Shown piece after piece: positions 13,883-21,816 of a stretch of 30,373 bases of DNA (positions are counted from its first letter, which is position 1; each line of letters starts with the position of its first letter). The translations under genes and the position numbers were made by a program. Below the pieces are notes generated by a model. It did not search any database. It had not been told where the DNA came from and saw only the letters and a list, made by a program, of their open reading frames with translations. This stretch comes from Massilia sp. UBA2604. Its GTDB lineage: Bacteria; Pseudomonadota; Gammaproteobacteria; Burkholderiales; Burkholderiaceae_D. Location of the stretch: NCBI GenBank assembly GCA_002339265.1, contig DDKG01000317.1, forward strand, positions 1 through 30,373. Direction: 5' to 3'.

Positions 13883-14722
13883 TCAGCTCACCGTCGGCGC
13901 CGGCCTGGCCAATCCTTTTGCGCGCGCATCCTTGATCAAGGCCCGCACCATCTTGTCGGCAGCCTTGCTCTCACGCTCCATTTCCTTGCCCAGCTCCCCC
14001 ATGCGCTTGCCCAGCTTTTCCATCGGCTGGTTGGCGATTTCCATCTGGCGGCCGATGTCTTCCATCGAAGCGCGCTGCTGGCGCGCCTGCGGACCGTTAT
14101 AGGCTTCGCCGATGCGCTCGCCGGCGTCGGACATGCGCTTGCCGGTCTCGGCCATCTTCTGCTGGATGATCCGGCGCTCGGCATCGTCGCGCGCCGCCGC
14201 CATCTGCCGGCTCAGCAAGTCCATATGCCTGCTCAGCGCCTGCATCCCGTCGTCGACTTCGCGCATATCGCGCTCGCTCGGCAGATTCGCCGGTTTCGCG
14301 GCGGCGCGCTCCATGTCGCGGCCCAGCGCTTCCATCTTCTTGCCGTGCTTTTCCATTTCCTTGCCGTGGATCTTCATCAGCTCGCCCAGCCGGTCGAGCG
14401 GCGCCCAGGCGGCGCGCGCCCGCTTGACCGTGTCCGGATCCTGGATCACATAGCCCTGGCCGTCCGCGCGGAACCAGATGAACTCGCCCTTGATGGCGCG
14501 CTGGGCGGCGCGCACCCCGTCCCAGTCGTCGCTGCTGCCGCTGATGTCAAAGCTGCCCGAGGTCTCACGCACCAGGGCGTACGGCTCGTCCGCCGCCGCT
14601 ACGCGCACCACGCGTGGCTTGCCGTCGGCCGTCGCCTGGGCCGGCACGGCGAAGGCTGCCAGGACGGCCAGGCCGAGAAGCGGAAGCGCCAGCTTCCGGT
14701 GGATCGAGGCGGTGCGTGACAT
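13883..14722 (-). CDS. Secreted heptad-repeat (coiled-coil) protein of unknown function
   Basis: 279 residues. Signal peptide at 1-30 (hydrophobic LALPLLGLAVLAAFAVPAQA). Residues 40-100 form a compact part with SDDWDGVRAAQRAIKGEFIWFRADGQGYVIQDPDTVKRA. From about 108 on, repeated heptads of the type M-x-x-x-G-K/R-x (HGKEMEKHGKKMEALGRDME, TGKRMSDAGERIGEA, LGKRMGELGKEME) predict long amphipathic helices. Repeats of this kind also occur in some proteobacterial M56/BlaR1-like peptidases, but no peptidase domain is present here. GGAG lies 8 nt before the ATG. It is convergent with the CoA-transferase. I do not know a function; periplasmic coiled-coil partner or scaffold is only a guess. Confidence 0.82.
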   Translation of the reverse strand: MSRTASIHRKLALPLLGLAVLAAFAVPAQATADGKPRVVRVAAADEPYALVRETSGSFDISGSSDDWDGVRAAQRAIKGEFIWFRADGQGYVIQDPDTVKRARAAWAPLDRLGELMKIHGKEMEKHGKKMEALGRDMERAAAKPANLPSERDMREVDDGMQALSRHMDLLSRQMAAARDDAERRIIQQKMAETGKRMSDAGERIGEAYNGPQARQQRASMEDIGRQMEIANQPMEKLGKRMGELGKEMERESKAADKMVRALIKDARAKGLARPAPTVS

Positions 14723-14862
14723 GAGGCGGTCTCCAGTGATGGGCCGGACGCAGCCGGCGATGGAAGCACTGTAGACAAGTCGGCATGCGCCGCCCAGCGC
14801 GCTGCGACAGACGGTCGAAATCGCGGAACAGGCGGCAAGGACACGGGAATGGCGACGCCGGC

Positions 14863-15702
14863 TCAGCGCAGCATGAAACCGGCATCCTCGAGCGTGGCGC
14901 GCAGGTTTTCGCGGCCATCCATATAGGCCATCTCGGTGGCGGAAGACCTGGCCGATTCCTTCCAGGTCTTCGGCGTCATTCCCAATTCTGCGCGGAAAGC
15001 GGACATCGCCTCTTCATAGGGTTCCAACCCCTCCCTCGAACGGTTTACGTCGTAGCGGTTGCGGTGCAGCACCACCTCCTGGGCTGGACGGGGACGAATC
15101 CGGTAAGCGGCATCCGCATCAGGATACCCGACCACCATGCCGAAGGTCACGAAGCTGAACTTCGGCAAGCCGATCAGTTCGGCGACGGCGCGCGCATCGT
15201 TGCGCATGGCCCCGATGTAGCAGATGCCCAGCCCCAGCGACTCGGCCGCGATCGCGGCGTTCTGCGACGCCAGCGAGGCATCGATCGTGCTCATGACCAG
15301 GGAATCCAGGTACTCGTGGACGATCGCGTGATCACCGTCGGCGCCCGCGATCGCATTGTTGCGCGACAGGTCCGCGCCCCAGAGCAGGAACACCGGCGCC
15401 TGCTCGATATAGGGATTGCCGACGCCATTGGCGCGCGAGGTCTCGGCGATGCGCGCCTTCAGCGCCGGATCGGTGACGGCGACCACGCTCCATTGATGCA
15501 GGTTGGACGAGTTCGACGCTGCCTGGGCGGCCGCCACGATGGTCTCGAGCGCGCCGTCGGGCAAGGGGTCAGGCCGGTAGAAGCGCACGCTCCGATGGCG
15601 CAGGAGCGCCGTGATCGTATCGTTCCAGATGATATTTTCCGGCTTGTCCTGCGGGCCGTAGCGCAATGCGAGAAGTTCATCCCGCTGTTCGGTGGATGGC
15701 AT
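14863..15702 (-). CDS. NfsA/FRP-like NADPH-dependent nitroreductase
   Basis: 279-residue FMN-dependent oxidoreductase of the nitroreductase superfamily. Features: RHRSVRFYRPDPLP (FMN phosphate contacts at the start of the fold), AAAQAASNSSNLHQWSVVAV, and the C-terminal VTFGMVVGYPD segment with the R-P-R-P region that follows. Such enzymes reduce nitroaromatics, quinones or flavins with NAD(P)H; the natural substrate is unknown. Start: the ATG at 15702 has AAGGA 8 nt upstream and suits the family length; the ATG at 15735 (with GAGG) is a real alternative, adding 11 residues. It is divergent from the broken LysR gene, and LysR/nitroreductase pairs commonly share a control region. Confidence 0.9.
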   Translation of the reverse strand: MPSTEQRDELLALRYGPQDKPENIIWNDTITALLRHRSVRFYRPDPLPDGALETIVAAAQAASNSSNLHQWSVVAVTDPALKARIAETSRANGVGNPYIEQAPVFLLWGADLSRNNAIAGADGDHAIVHEYLDSLVMSTIDASLASQNAAIAAESLGLGICYIGAMRNDARAVAELIGLPKFSFVTFGMVVGYPDADAAYRIRPRPAQEVVLHRNRYDVNRSREGLEPYEEAMSAFRAELGMTPKTWKESARSSATEMAYMDGRENLRATLEDAGFMLR

Positions 15703-15793
15703 GCTGCTGTTCCTTGAGTTCATGATGACGAACATTATGTGGTCCTCAGACACTTGAAGAAGCAGCAGCCAGTGAAATCACTGTTCCCCCACG

Positions 15794-15820
15794 TGGACAA
15801 TCTGCAGGCTGGGATATGAT
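15794..15820 (+). promoter_or_regulatory. Putative promoter of the LysR gene
   Basis: TGGACA (15794-15799, 5/6 to TTGACA) and TATGAT (15815-15820, 5/6 to TATAAT) with a short 15-bp spacer. The -10 ends 7 bases before the ATG at 15827, so the transcript may start at the start codon, as predicted for uvrD. Confidence 0.45.
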
Positions 15821-15826
15821 CGCGCC

Positions 15827-16740
15827 ATGGACCATTTTTCCGCCATTCGCCTCTTTGCCCGAATCGTCGAAACCGGATCGCTCACACGTGCTGCGATCCA
15901 TCTCGGCCTGCCCAAGTCGACCGCGAGCAAGCAGCTCGCCGAGCTGGAACGCCATCTGGGCGTCAGGCTCCTCAACCGCTCGACCCGGGCCGTGAACCTG
16001 ACCGCCGAGGGCACGGAATACTACCGCGAGGTGAGCGAGCTGCTGGGCCGCCTGGGCGAGGTCGAATCCGAGCTGCGCGAACGCGGCTCCAGCCCGCGCG
16101 GACGCATTCGGCTCGACATTCCCTCGTCGATGGCCAACTCGCTCCTGATCCCGCTCCTCGGTGAATTCCGCTCCCTGTATCCGGACATCCAGCTGCGGGT
16201 CGGCATCAGCGATCTCCGATCAGCCTCATCGAAGAAGCAGCGGACTGCGTCATCCGCGTCGGCAAGCTGACCGATGCGGCGCTGATCGCCAAGGTGATCT
16301 ACGAAGACCGCCTGCTCACCTGCGCCAGCCCGCGCTACCTGCAGCGCAAGGGAAGGCCGGCCTCGCCGCACGACCTGGCGCATGGCCATGAACTGGTCGG
16401 GTATTTTTCGGCGCTGACTGGGGAAGCAGTGCCGCTGACATTCCGGCGTGGCGAAGAATTCATCGGGTTCGACCAGGCCGGCCTGATGTCGAACGACAGC
16501 ATGGGGCAGCTGAACATGGTGCTGGCTGGCCTGGGCATCGGCCAGGCATACTGGTCGACCGTGCGCGCGCACGTCGCGGCCGGGCTGCTCGTGCCATTGC
16601 TGGAAGACTGGGAAACCGGCACGGCGCCGGTATTGATCCTGTATCCGCCATCGCGCCGGCTCAACAGTCGTGTGCGCCTGTTCGTCGATTGGCTGGCCGG
16701 GCGGCTCGCGCGAGAGGTGCGCGAGCCGCCGGCCAGGTAA
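15827..16740 (+). pseudogene. LysR-family regulator, frameshifted
   Basis: The first 130 residues read as a normal LysR winged helix (FARIVETGSLTRAAIHLGLPKSTASKQLAELERHLGV), after which the frame is lost at GISD (16202-16213) and ends at 16270. A +1-shifted frame then continues with ISLIEEAADCVIRVGKL through MSNDSMGQLNMVLAGLGIGQAYW to the stop at 16740. The join is at about 16214/16215: restoring one base turns GATCTCCG into GAT-CNT-CCG and gives a single 304-residue protein, exactly LysR length. So one base was lost, or the sequence has an error there. As written, the effector domain is missing and the protein should not respond to its inducer. It is divergent from the nitroreductase, its likely target. 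Confidence 0.85.
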
Positions 16741-16773
16741 GCCCCCACACGCGGGTGGAGGCCGCAGAACTGC

Positions 16774-17880
16774 TTAGTACACCACCACCGAACGGATCGA
16801 CTCGCCCGACTTCATCAGGTCGAAACCTTCATTGATGCGGTCCAGCGGCAGATGATGGGTGATCAGGTCGTCGATATTGATCTTGTTTTCCATATACCAG
16901 TCGACGATCTTCGGCACGTCGGTACGGCCGCGTGCGCCGCCGAAGGCCGAACCCTTCCACTCGCGGCCGGTCACCAGCTGGAACGGACGGGTGGAGATTT
17001 CCTGGCCGGCCGCCGCGACGCCGATGATGATCGACTGGCCCCAACCCTTGTGGCAGCACTCCAGCGCCTGGCGCATGGTGTTGACGTTGCCGACGCACTC
17101 GAAGCTGTAGTCGGCGCCGCCGTCGGTCAGCTGGATGATGCTGTCGACGACGTTCTCGACCTTGGTCGGGTTGATGAAATGGGTCATGCCGAACTTGCGC
17201 GCCATCGCTTCGCGCTCCGGGTTCAGGTCGACGCCGATGATCTTGTCGGCGCCCACCATCTTGGCCGCCTGGATCACGTTCAGGCCGATGCCGCCCAGGC
17301 CGAACACGACCACGTTGGCGCCCGCTTCGACCTTGGCGGTGAAGATCACGGCGCCGATGCCGGTGGTGACGCCGCAACCGATGTAGCAGATCTTGTCGAA
17401 CGGCGCGTCACTGCGCACCTTGGCCAGGGCGATTTCGGGAACCACGATGTAGTTCGAGAAGGTCGAGGTGCCCATGTAGTGGTAGATCGGCTGGCCGTCC
17501 AGCGAGAAGCGGCTGGTCGCGTCGGGCATCAGGCCGCGGCCCTGGGTCGAGCGGATCGCCTGGCACAGGTTGGTCTTCTGCGACAGGCAGAATTTGCACT
17601 GGCGGCATTCCGGCGTGTACAGCGGAATCACGTGGTCGTCGCGGCGCAAACTGGTCACGCCGGGACCGACGTCGACCACCACGCCGGCGCCTTCATGGCC
17701 CAGGATGGCCGGGAAGATGCCTTCCGGGTCAGCGCCCGACAGCGTGTAGTAGTCGGTATGGCAGATGCCGGTGGCCTTGACCTCGACCAGCACCTCGCCG
17801 GCCTTCGGACCTTCGAGTTCGACCTCTTCGATCGTGAGCGGATGGCCCGCCTTCCATGCAATTGCTGCCTTCGTTTTCAT
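16774..17880 (-). CDS. frmA: S-(hydroxymethyl)glutathione dehydrogenase (class III alcohol dehydrogenase)
   Basis: 368-residue zinc-dependent medium-chain dehydrogenase that oxidises S-hydroxymethylglutathione to S-formylglutathione with NAD+, the main step of glutathione-dependent formaldehyde detoxification; it can also reduce S-nitrosoglutathione. Catalytic zinc region GICHTDYYT and GHEGAG; four structural-zinc cysteines in CRQCKFCLSQKTNLC; Rossmann loop GLGGIGLNVIQ. The start ATG at 17880 gives the family N terminus MKTKAAIAWKAGHPL; only a weak GGGA precedes it. S-formylglutathione hydrolase, often the next gene, is absent: downstream lies the LysR pseudogene on the other strand, so FghA must be elsewhere. 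No FrmR-type repressor is nearby. Confidence 0.96.
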   Translation of the reverse strand: MKTKAAIAWKAGHPLTIEEVELEGPKAGEVLVEVKATGICHTDYYTLSGADPEGIFPAILGHEGAGVVVDVGPGVTSLRRDDHVIPLYTPECRQCKFCLSQKTNLCQAIRSTQGRGLMPDATSRFSLDGQPIYHYMGTSTFSNYIVVPEIALAKVRSDAPFDKICYIGCGVTTGIGAVIFTAKVEAGANVVVFGLGGIGLNVIQAAKMVGADKIIGVDLNPEREAMARKFGMTHFINPTKVENVVDSIIQLTDGGADYSFECVGNVNTMRQALECCHKGWGQSIIIGVAAAGQEISTRPFQLVTGREWKGSAFGGARGRTDVPKIVDWYMENKINIDDLITHHLPLDRINEGFDLMKSGESIRSVVVY

Positions 17881-17959
17881 GTTCTGTTCCCGTTGCTTGA
17901 AGAAAATCCGCGCGTCCATGAGCGCGCCGCAAAGGTGACATGATAACAAGCTTGGCAAA

Positions 17960-18607
17960 TCACGTGCGGCCGCGGCCGCGCAATCGTTCGCCGATCGCGC
18001 CATGTAACCCATTGAGGGTTTCTTCGGCGGCCAGGATCTGCTCGGCCACTTCGCCCAGCTTGCGCCGCTGCGAGCGCGCCTGTTCGCGCAGCACGTCGAA
18101 GGCGAGGTGGCGGTCGATCTGGAAGCGCGCCATCAGCACGCCGACCGCGATGCTGGTCTCGCGTCCCGCGGCCAGCGCCGACGTCAGGCTCTCTTCGCTG
18201 CGGCGCAGGCGCCGGATGTCGTCGCCGCGCGCCAGCGCCGCCTCGAACGCCGGCAACAGCTGGGGGCCGTCGACCGGCTTGACCAGGTAGCCCACCGCGC
18301 CCGCATCGGCAGCGGCACGCGCGGTCGCCGCATCGTCGCTGGCGGACAGGAACATGAAGGGGACGGTCGTCTCTTCGCGCAGCAGGCGCGCCAGCACCAG
18401 GCCGGACATGCCGGGCATTTCGATGTCGAGCAGGACCAGGGCGACCTCATCCCGGCGCTCTTCGAGCAGGCGCAGGGCCTCGGCCGCGGTGCCGGCGTCG
18501 ATGGTGTCGTGACCGGCGTGCTGCAGCACCTCGGCCAGATATTCGCGCAGCAGTGCGTCGTCGTCGACGATCAATACCAGGCGGCGCGCTGAAGGTAGGG
18601 AATTCAT
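17960..18607 (-). CDS. ANTAR-domain response regulator (AmiR/NasT type)
   Basis: 215-residue two-domain antitermination regulator. The receiver domain (1-125) has the acidic triad DDD (15-17), phospho-acceptor D61 in LLDIEMPGMSG, the switch serine in FMFLSASDD and the lysine in YLVKPVDG. The C-terminal part (about 140-200) is the ANTAR RNA-binding domain (AVGVLMARFQIDRHLAFDVLREQARSQRRKLGEVAEQIL). ANTAR proteins bind tandem hairpins in nascent RNA to prevent termination. No sensor kinase is encoded nearby, so it is an orphan in this window. ATG at 18607 is chosen because AGGAGG lies 4 nt upstream. Its own leader has two palindromes at 18631-18660, which may be a regulatory target. Confidence 0.93.
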   Translation of the reverse strand: MNSLPSARRLVLIVDDDALLREYLAEVLQHAGHDTIDAGTAAEALRLLEERRDEVALVLLDIEMPGMSGLVLARLLREETTVPFMFLSASDDAATARAAADAGAVGYLVKPVDGPQLLPAFEAALARGDDIRRLRRSEESLTSALAAGRETSIAVGVLMARFQIDRHLAFDVLREQARSQRRKLGEVAEQILAAEETLNGLHGAIGERLRGRGRT

Positions 18608-18630
18608 GCTGCCTCCTATCAATACATGGG

Positions 18631-18671
18631 ATGTCAGCGCCGCTGACATGCTGGAGCATGGAAAAAATATA
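18631..18671 (-). promoter_or_regulatory. Promoter -10 and two adjacent palindromes in the ANTAR gene leader
   Basis: Minus-strand -10 TATATT at 18671-18666, part of an extended TGCTATATT. Downstream come two perfect inverted repeats: CATGCT-CC-AGCATG (18660-18647) and ATGTCAGC-GGC-GCTGACAT (18649-18631). As RNA the first could fold as a CAUG stem with a CUCCAG hexaloop; the second has an 8-bp stem. Loops do not show the A1/G4 bases expected of classical ANTAR sites, so DNA-operator use is equally possible. Confidence 0.5.
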
Positions 18672-18799
18672 GCACGCCGGATGGCGCACGCGCCAATTGG
18701 AAACCGCGGCCTGTCAGATTCACGGAAAGGACTGGCGCAGAGCGATTCGTTCAGATACCATCGATCCCTGCACCTTTGCAGGGCCTATTGGAGAAAACC

Positions 18800-19423
18800 A
18801 TGCCCGATTCCGCGAAGGTGCGCGCCGCGCATCTCGACGCCCCGACCTTGCAACCGCCACCGGGAGTTGCTGCGCTCGATCTGTCCCTTGCCTTTCCCGC
18901 CGCGCTGCGGCCCGCCGTCGCAGTGCTCACCGAGACCGCGGCCTGGCGTCCCGAACACCGCCACTACAGCTATCAGGTCATGTATTGGGGCGAGACGCTG
19001 ACCATTCCCACACGTCTCTACTTCGATCCCGGCATCCTGTGGGACGATGCCGGCCGTGGCGACACCGAACGCACCATCGCGTGGTGCCTCGGCACGCGCC
19101 ACCATAACGGTTACGTGCGCGAGGCATGCCTGGTCCGGCTGCTGGCCGCGCCGCAGGGATGGGTGACGCCCTTCATCGTGCACCTTGTCGGCGAATACGT
19201 GAACGAGATCGTGCAGCGCATCGAGGCGGCGCTGCCGGACTTCGGGCCCGACATGCGGGCCGCCCTCGCCGCCTTCGGGCGCGAGAACCCGCGCTACCTG
19301 AACACGATCGAGAGCAGGACCATCAGCTACCGCCCCTATCCCTGCGCGGGGTCTGACAGCTATCCAGGCAAGCGTGTGGTGGCCCATCTGCGCGAATTGG
19401 GCCGGGAAGGCGGACCGCCTTGA
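18800..19423 (+). CDS. Conserved-looking protein of unknown function
   Basis: 207 residues, cytoplasmic (no signal peptide or membrane segment), starting at the ATG at 18800 with GGAGA 6 nt upstream. An initial proline-rich segment is followed by aromatic stretches (HRHYSYQVMYWGETLTIPTRLYFD), a helical region (GYVREACLVRLLAAP, TPFIVHLVGEYVNEIVQRIEAAL) reminiscent of HEAT/ARM-type helices, and SRTISYRPYPCAG. I do not recognise the family. It is divergent from the ANTAR gene and convergent with the acetyltransferase. A regular spread of hydrophobic and charged residues and good ribosome binding site support a real gene. Confidence 0.75.
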   Translation: MPDSAKVRAAHLDAPTLQPPPGVAALDLSLAFPAALRPAVAVLTETAAWRPEHRHYSYQVMYWGETLTIPTRLYFDPGILWDDAGRGDTERTIAWCLGTRHHNGYVREACLVRLLAAPQGWVTPFIVHLVGEYVNEIVQRIEAALPDFGPDMRAALAAFGRENPRYLNTIESRTISYRPYPCAGSDSYPGKRVVAHLRELGREGGPP

Positions 19424-19430
19424 TTGTCAC

Positions 19431-19961
19431 TTACGGCGCAAGCGGCGCTAGTGTCACCCGCATGCGCTGTTCAATCAGGTCCGAGCCCGGCCGCAGCGGC
19501 TCGCGCACGCCGGCCTCGACGAATCCTGCGCGCTCGTAAAGATGCACGGCTGCGAGATTAGTGCAGGTGACGCCCAGTTGCATCGTCTGCGCGCCACGCT
19601 CCCTGGCCCAGCGCAGCGCCTCGTCGAGCAGCGCACCTGCCACGCCCTGCCCGCGCGCCTCAGGCGCCACCCACATCTGGAACAAGTTGACGATGGCGGG
19701 ATCCTCGCCGTCTTCCTTGGCCCAGGCCAGCCCGACCAGCGCGCCGTTCATCTTGGCGGCCAGCGCGTGGTCGATGCCGGAGGTGGTCGAACGCGCCAGG
19801 CGCGCGGCCCAGGTTTCGGGCGCGAGCGCTTCCTCGGCGGCCAGGGTGCTGCCGAAGGCATCCGGCGCGTCGGCCAGTGCGCGCAGGCGAATCGCGCGGT
19901 AGGCCGGCCATTCATCGGCCGTGAACGGCCTGATCGAGAATGCTGCAAGTGCATGCATCAT
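19431..19961 (-). CDS. GNAT-family N-acetyltransferase
   Basis: 176-residue acetyl-CoA-dependent acetyltransferase. The acetyl-CoA-binding motif is WVAPEARGQGVAGALLDEAL (R-G-Q-G-V-A), preceded by the beta strand ALVGLAWAKEDGEDPAIVNLFQM and followed by GVTCTNLAAVHLYERAGFVEAG, all in the order expected for the fold. The substrate (amino group of a small molecule or protein) cannot be deduced. Start: tandem ATGATG at 19961/19958, with GAGAG about 8 nt upstream; a longer frame to 20051 has no support. The stop is 8 bp from the unknown gene's stop, tail to tail. Confidence 0.92.
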   Translation of the reverse strand: MMHALAAFSIRPFTADEWPAYRAIRLRALADAPDAFGSTLAAEEALAPETWAARLARSTTSGIDHALAAKMNGALVGLAWAKEDGEDPAIVNLFQMWVAPEARGQGVAGALLDEALRWARERGAQTMQLGVTCTNLAAVHLYERAGFVEAGVREPLRPGSDLIEQRMRVTLAPLAP

Positions 19962-20077
19962 GGGTGACTCTCGCTTACTTTCGGAAAACAATTCTAGCAG
20001 GGAGGAATCCACCCATTGCCGAGCGCCGCACATCGCCGACAATCGGTACATTTTTATCTTTAACCACGGAGATCACC

Positions 20078-20431
20078 ATGTCCGCATCGAACAAGGATGT
20101 TTTGCTGAAGGCGAATGCCGCGGTGACGCGCGGCGACAACGAAGGATTCCTGGCGTGCTGCACAGAGGATCTCGTCTGGTCGACGGTCGGCGGCGAGACG
20201 CTGCGCGGCAAGGAGGCGGTGCGCGCCTGGATGGTGGACGGCTATGCCGAGCCGCCGAAGTTCACGGTCCGCGACCTGGTCGCGGAAGGCGATCTCGTCG
20301 TGGCCATCGGCAACATCGAATCGAAGGACGAGCAAGGCAACACGGTGCAGAACGCCTACAGCGACGTCTGGCGCTTCCGGGATGGGAAGATGGCCGAGCT
20401 GCGCGCCTTCGTGGTGCCGGTCAAGGCGTGA
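20078..20431 (+). CDS. NTF2/SnoaL-like protein
   Basis: 117-residue protein with the cone-shaped alpha+beta fold of SnoaL/ketosteroid-isomerase relatives: KDVLLKANAAVTRGDNEGFLACCTEDLVWSTVGGETLRGKEAVRAWM, then strands VVAIGNIESKDEQGNTVQNAYSDVWRFRDGKMAELRAF. Such small proteins act as isomerases, hydrolases or ligand-binding proteins; function here is open. ATG at 20078 with GGAGA upstream. Divergent from the GNAT gene, convergent with the channel gene (7 bp between stops). Isolated, so no operon context helps. Confidence 0.88.
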   Translation: MSASNKDVLLKANAAVTRGDNEGFLACCTEDLVWSTVGGETLRGKEAVRAWMVDGYAEPPKFTVRDLVAEGDLVVAIGNIESKDEQGNTVQNAYSDVWRFRDGKMAELRAFVVPVKA

Positions 20432-20438
20432 GACGGGC

Positions 20439-21152
20439 CTAGTCCTTCTCTCCATCCTCCATGCGCCGCTTGCGCGCACGCCCCACCTCGATCCGGTTGC
20501 GCGTGGTAAAGGCGATCAACCGCGCCACCACCACCGCCAGGTACATCAGCCCGACCAGCATCTCGACGCTGGCCAGCGCCCGCGCGTGCACGGTCAGCGG
20601 GATCACGTCGCCGATGCCGGTGCTAGACAGCAGCGCGAAGCTCAGGTAGTTCAGCTCGGTCCAGGTACGCGGCGCGGCGGGATCGATGGCGGCGGCGAAG
20701 GTACCGGGGTGGACTTCCTGCAGCAGCACGTACAGATGCGTAAATCCCCATGCGAGCAGGGTGAAGGTGGCGCCGGCCGCGAACAGCTCGTCGGTGGTGG
20801 CCAGCTCGTCGTCCATCATGTAGGCAATCAGGCTACCCGCCGCATAAAAGTAGAACAGCGCCTCCAGCCCCGACGACCAGGCCAGCAGTTCACGCAGGCC
20901 GAACAGGATCTGCGCCAGCAGCAGCGCGATGATCGGTACCGCCAGCGCCCAGCTGACCCGCACCTCGCCCGGCGTACGCCGCACCATGCGGATGGTGAAG
21001 GCCAGCACCACGATGCCGAAGGCATTGAAGGCCACCTGGCCGCCCGGCCTGCCCTCGATGAAGGGATAGGTCAGCATGCCAACGAGCTGGACCAGCAGCA
21101 GGATGGCGGACGGGTGGCGGCGGGTGTGGGCGAACAGCAGCAATGGGCGCAT
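20439..21152 (-). CDS. Two-TM-pore potassium-channel-like protein
   Basis: 237 residues with about six hydrophobic segments and, near the C terminus, a pore helix followed by STGIGDVIP, a variant of the TVGYGD potassium selectivity filter, then the last transmembrane helix (VEMLVGLMYLAVVVARLIAF). This is the ion-channel-2 pattern; the tyrosine of the filter is replaced by isoleucine, which occurs in some bacterial channels. A basic C-terminal tail (RARKRRMEDGEKD) is cytoplasmic and short; there is no RCK domain, so gating is unclear. It starts 38 bp after the thiE stop on the same strand and could be the last gene of the thiamine transcript; a functional link to thiamine is not apparent. Confidence 0.88.
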   Translation of the reverse strand: MRPLLLFAHTRRHPSAILLLVQLVGMLTYPFIEGRPGGQVAFNAFGIVVLAFTIRMVRRTPGEVRVSWALAVPIIALLLAQILFGLRELLAWSSGLEALFYFYAAGSLIAYMMDDELATTDELFAAGATFTLLAWGFTHLYVLLQEVHPGTFAAAIDPAAPRTWTELNYLSFALLSSTGIGDVIPLTVHARALASVEMLVGLMYLAVVVARLIAFTTRNRIEVGRARKRRMEDGEKD

Positions 21153-21190
21153 GGATGAACGACGGTAATCGCGATGCGCCCATTGTAGGT

Positions 21191-21805
21191 TCAGGCGGGC
21201 GGAAACAGCGCGCCGAATGCGCGCGCCGCATCGCCCGGATCGCGCGATCCGTACACGCTCGTGATCGCCGCCACCAGGTCGATCCCGCGCGCCACCAGCG
21301 GCGCCGCATTAGTCGGCGTCATGCCGCCAATGACGACGATCGGCAGGCTGATCTCGGCCCGTGCCTGGTCCAGCATCTCGGGCGGCGTGACGAAGGTGTA
21401 TTTCTTGACCGGCGAAGGATAGAAGCCGCCGAAGGCGACGTAGCTGGCGCCAGCCTCGACCGCCGCGCGCGCCAGGGCCAGCTCGCCGTAGCACGAGGCG
21501 CCGACGATCTTGTCCTTCCCCAGCAGCGCGCGCGCCTCGCGGATGCCGGCGTCGGTATGGCCCAGGTGCACGCCATCGGCGTCGATCGCCTGGCACAGGT
21601 CGACGTGGTCGTTGATGACCAGTGGCCGGCCATGGCGGCGGCACAACGCCAGCAGCGCCGTCGCCTGCTCAAGGCGCAGTTCCGGGCCGGCTTCCTTGTG
21701 GCGATACTGGACCAGCGCCGCGCCGGCGCCGAGTGCGGCATCGGTCGCGGCGATCAGTTGTTCGGTATCGTCCCAGTTCGGGGTGACGAGGTACAAGCCG
21801 CGCAT
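21191..21805 (-). CDS. thiE: Thiamine-phosphate synthase
   Basis: 204-residue TIM-barrel enzyme joining HMP diphosphate and thiazole phosphate to thiamine monophosphate in the cytoplasm. Conserved segments: LVQYRHKEA, LVINDHVDLCQAIDADGVHLGHTD (diphosphate/Mg2+ contacts), GASCY, YVAFGGFYPSPVKK and PIVVIGGMTPTNA. The start at 21805 has AAGGAG just upstream. It follows thiD by 11 bp and is the last thi gene of the operon; thus its expression is under the same riboswitch. Confidence 0.96.
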   Translation of the reverse strand: MRGLYLVTPNWDDTEQLIAATDAALGAGAALVQYRHKEAGPELRLEQATALLALCRRHGRPLVINDHVDLCQAIDADGVHLGHTDAGIREARALLGKDKIVGASCYGELALARAAVEAGASYVAFGGFYPSPVKKYTFVTPPEMLDQARAEISLPIVVIGGMTPTNAAPLVARGIDLVAAITSVYGSRDPGDAARAFGALFPPA

Positions 21806-21816
21806 GTCGACTCCTT

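Noticed and set aside
9273..17880. A formaldehyde detoxification cluster (GFA protein plus frmA)
   Set aside because: The two genes are 7 kb apart, separated by unrelated genes on both strands, and GFA proteins often have no link to formaldehyde.
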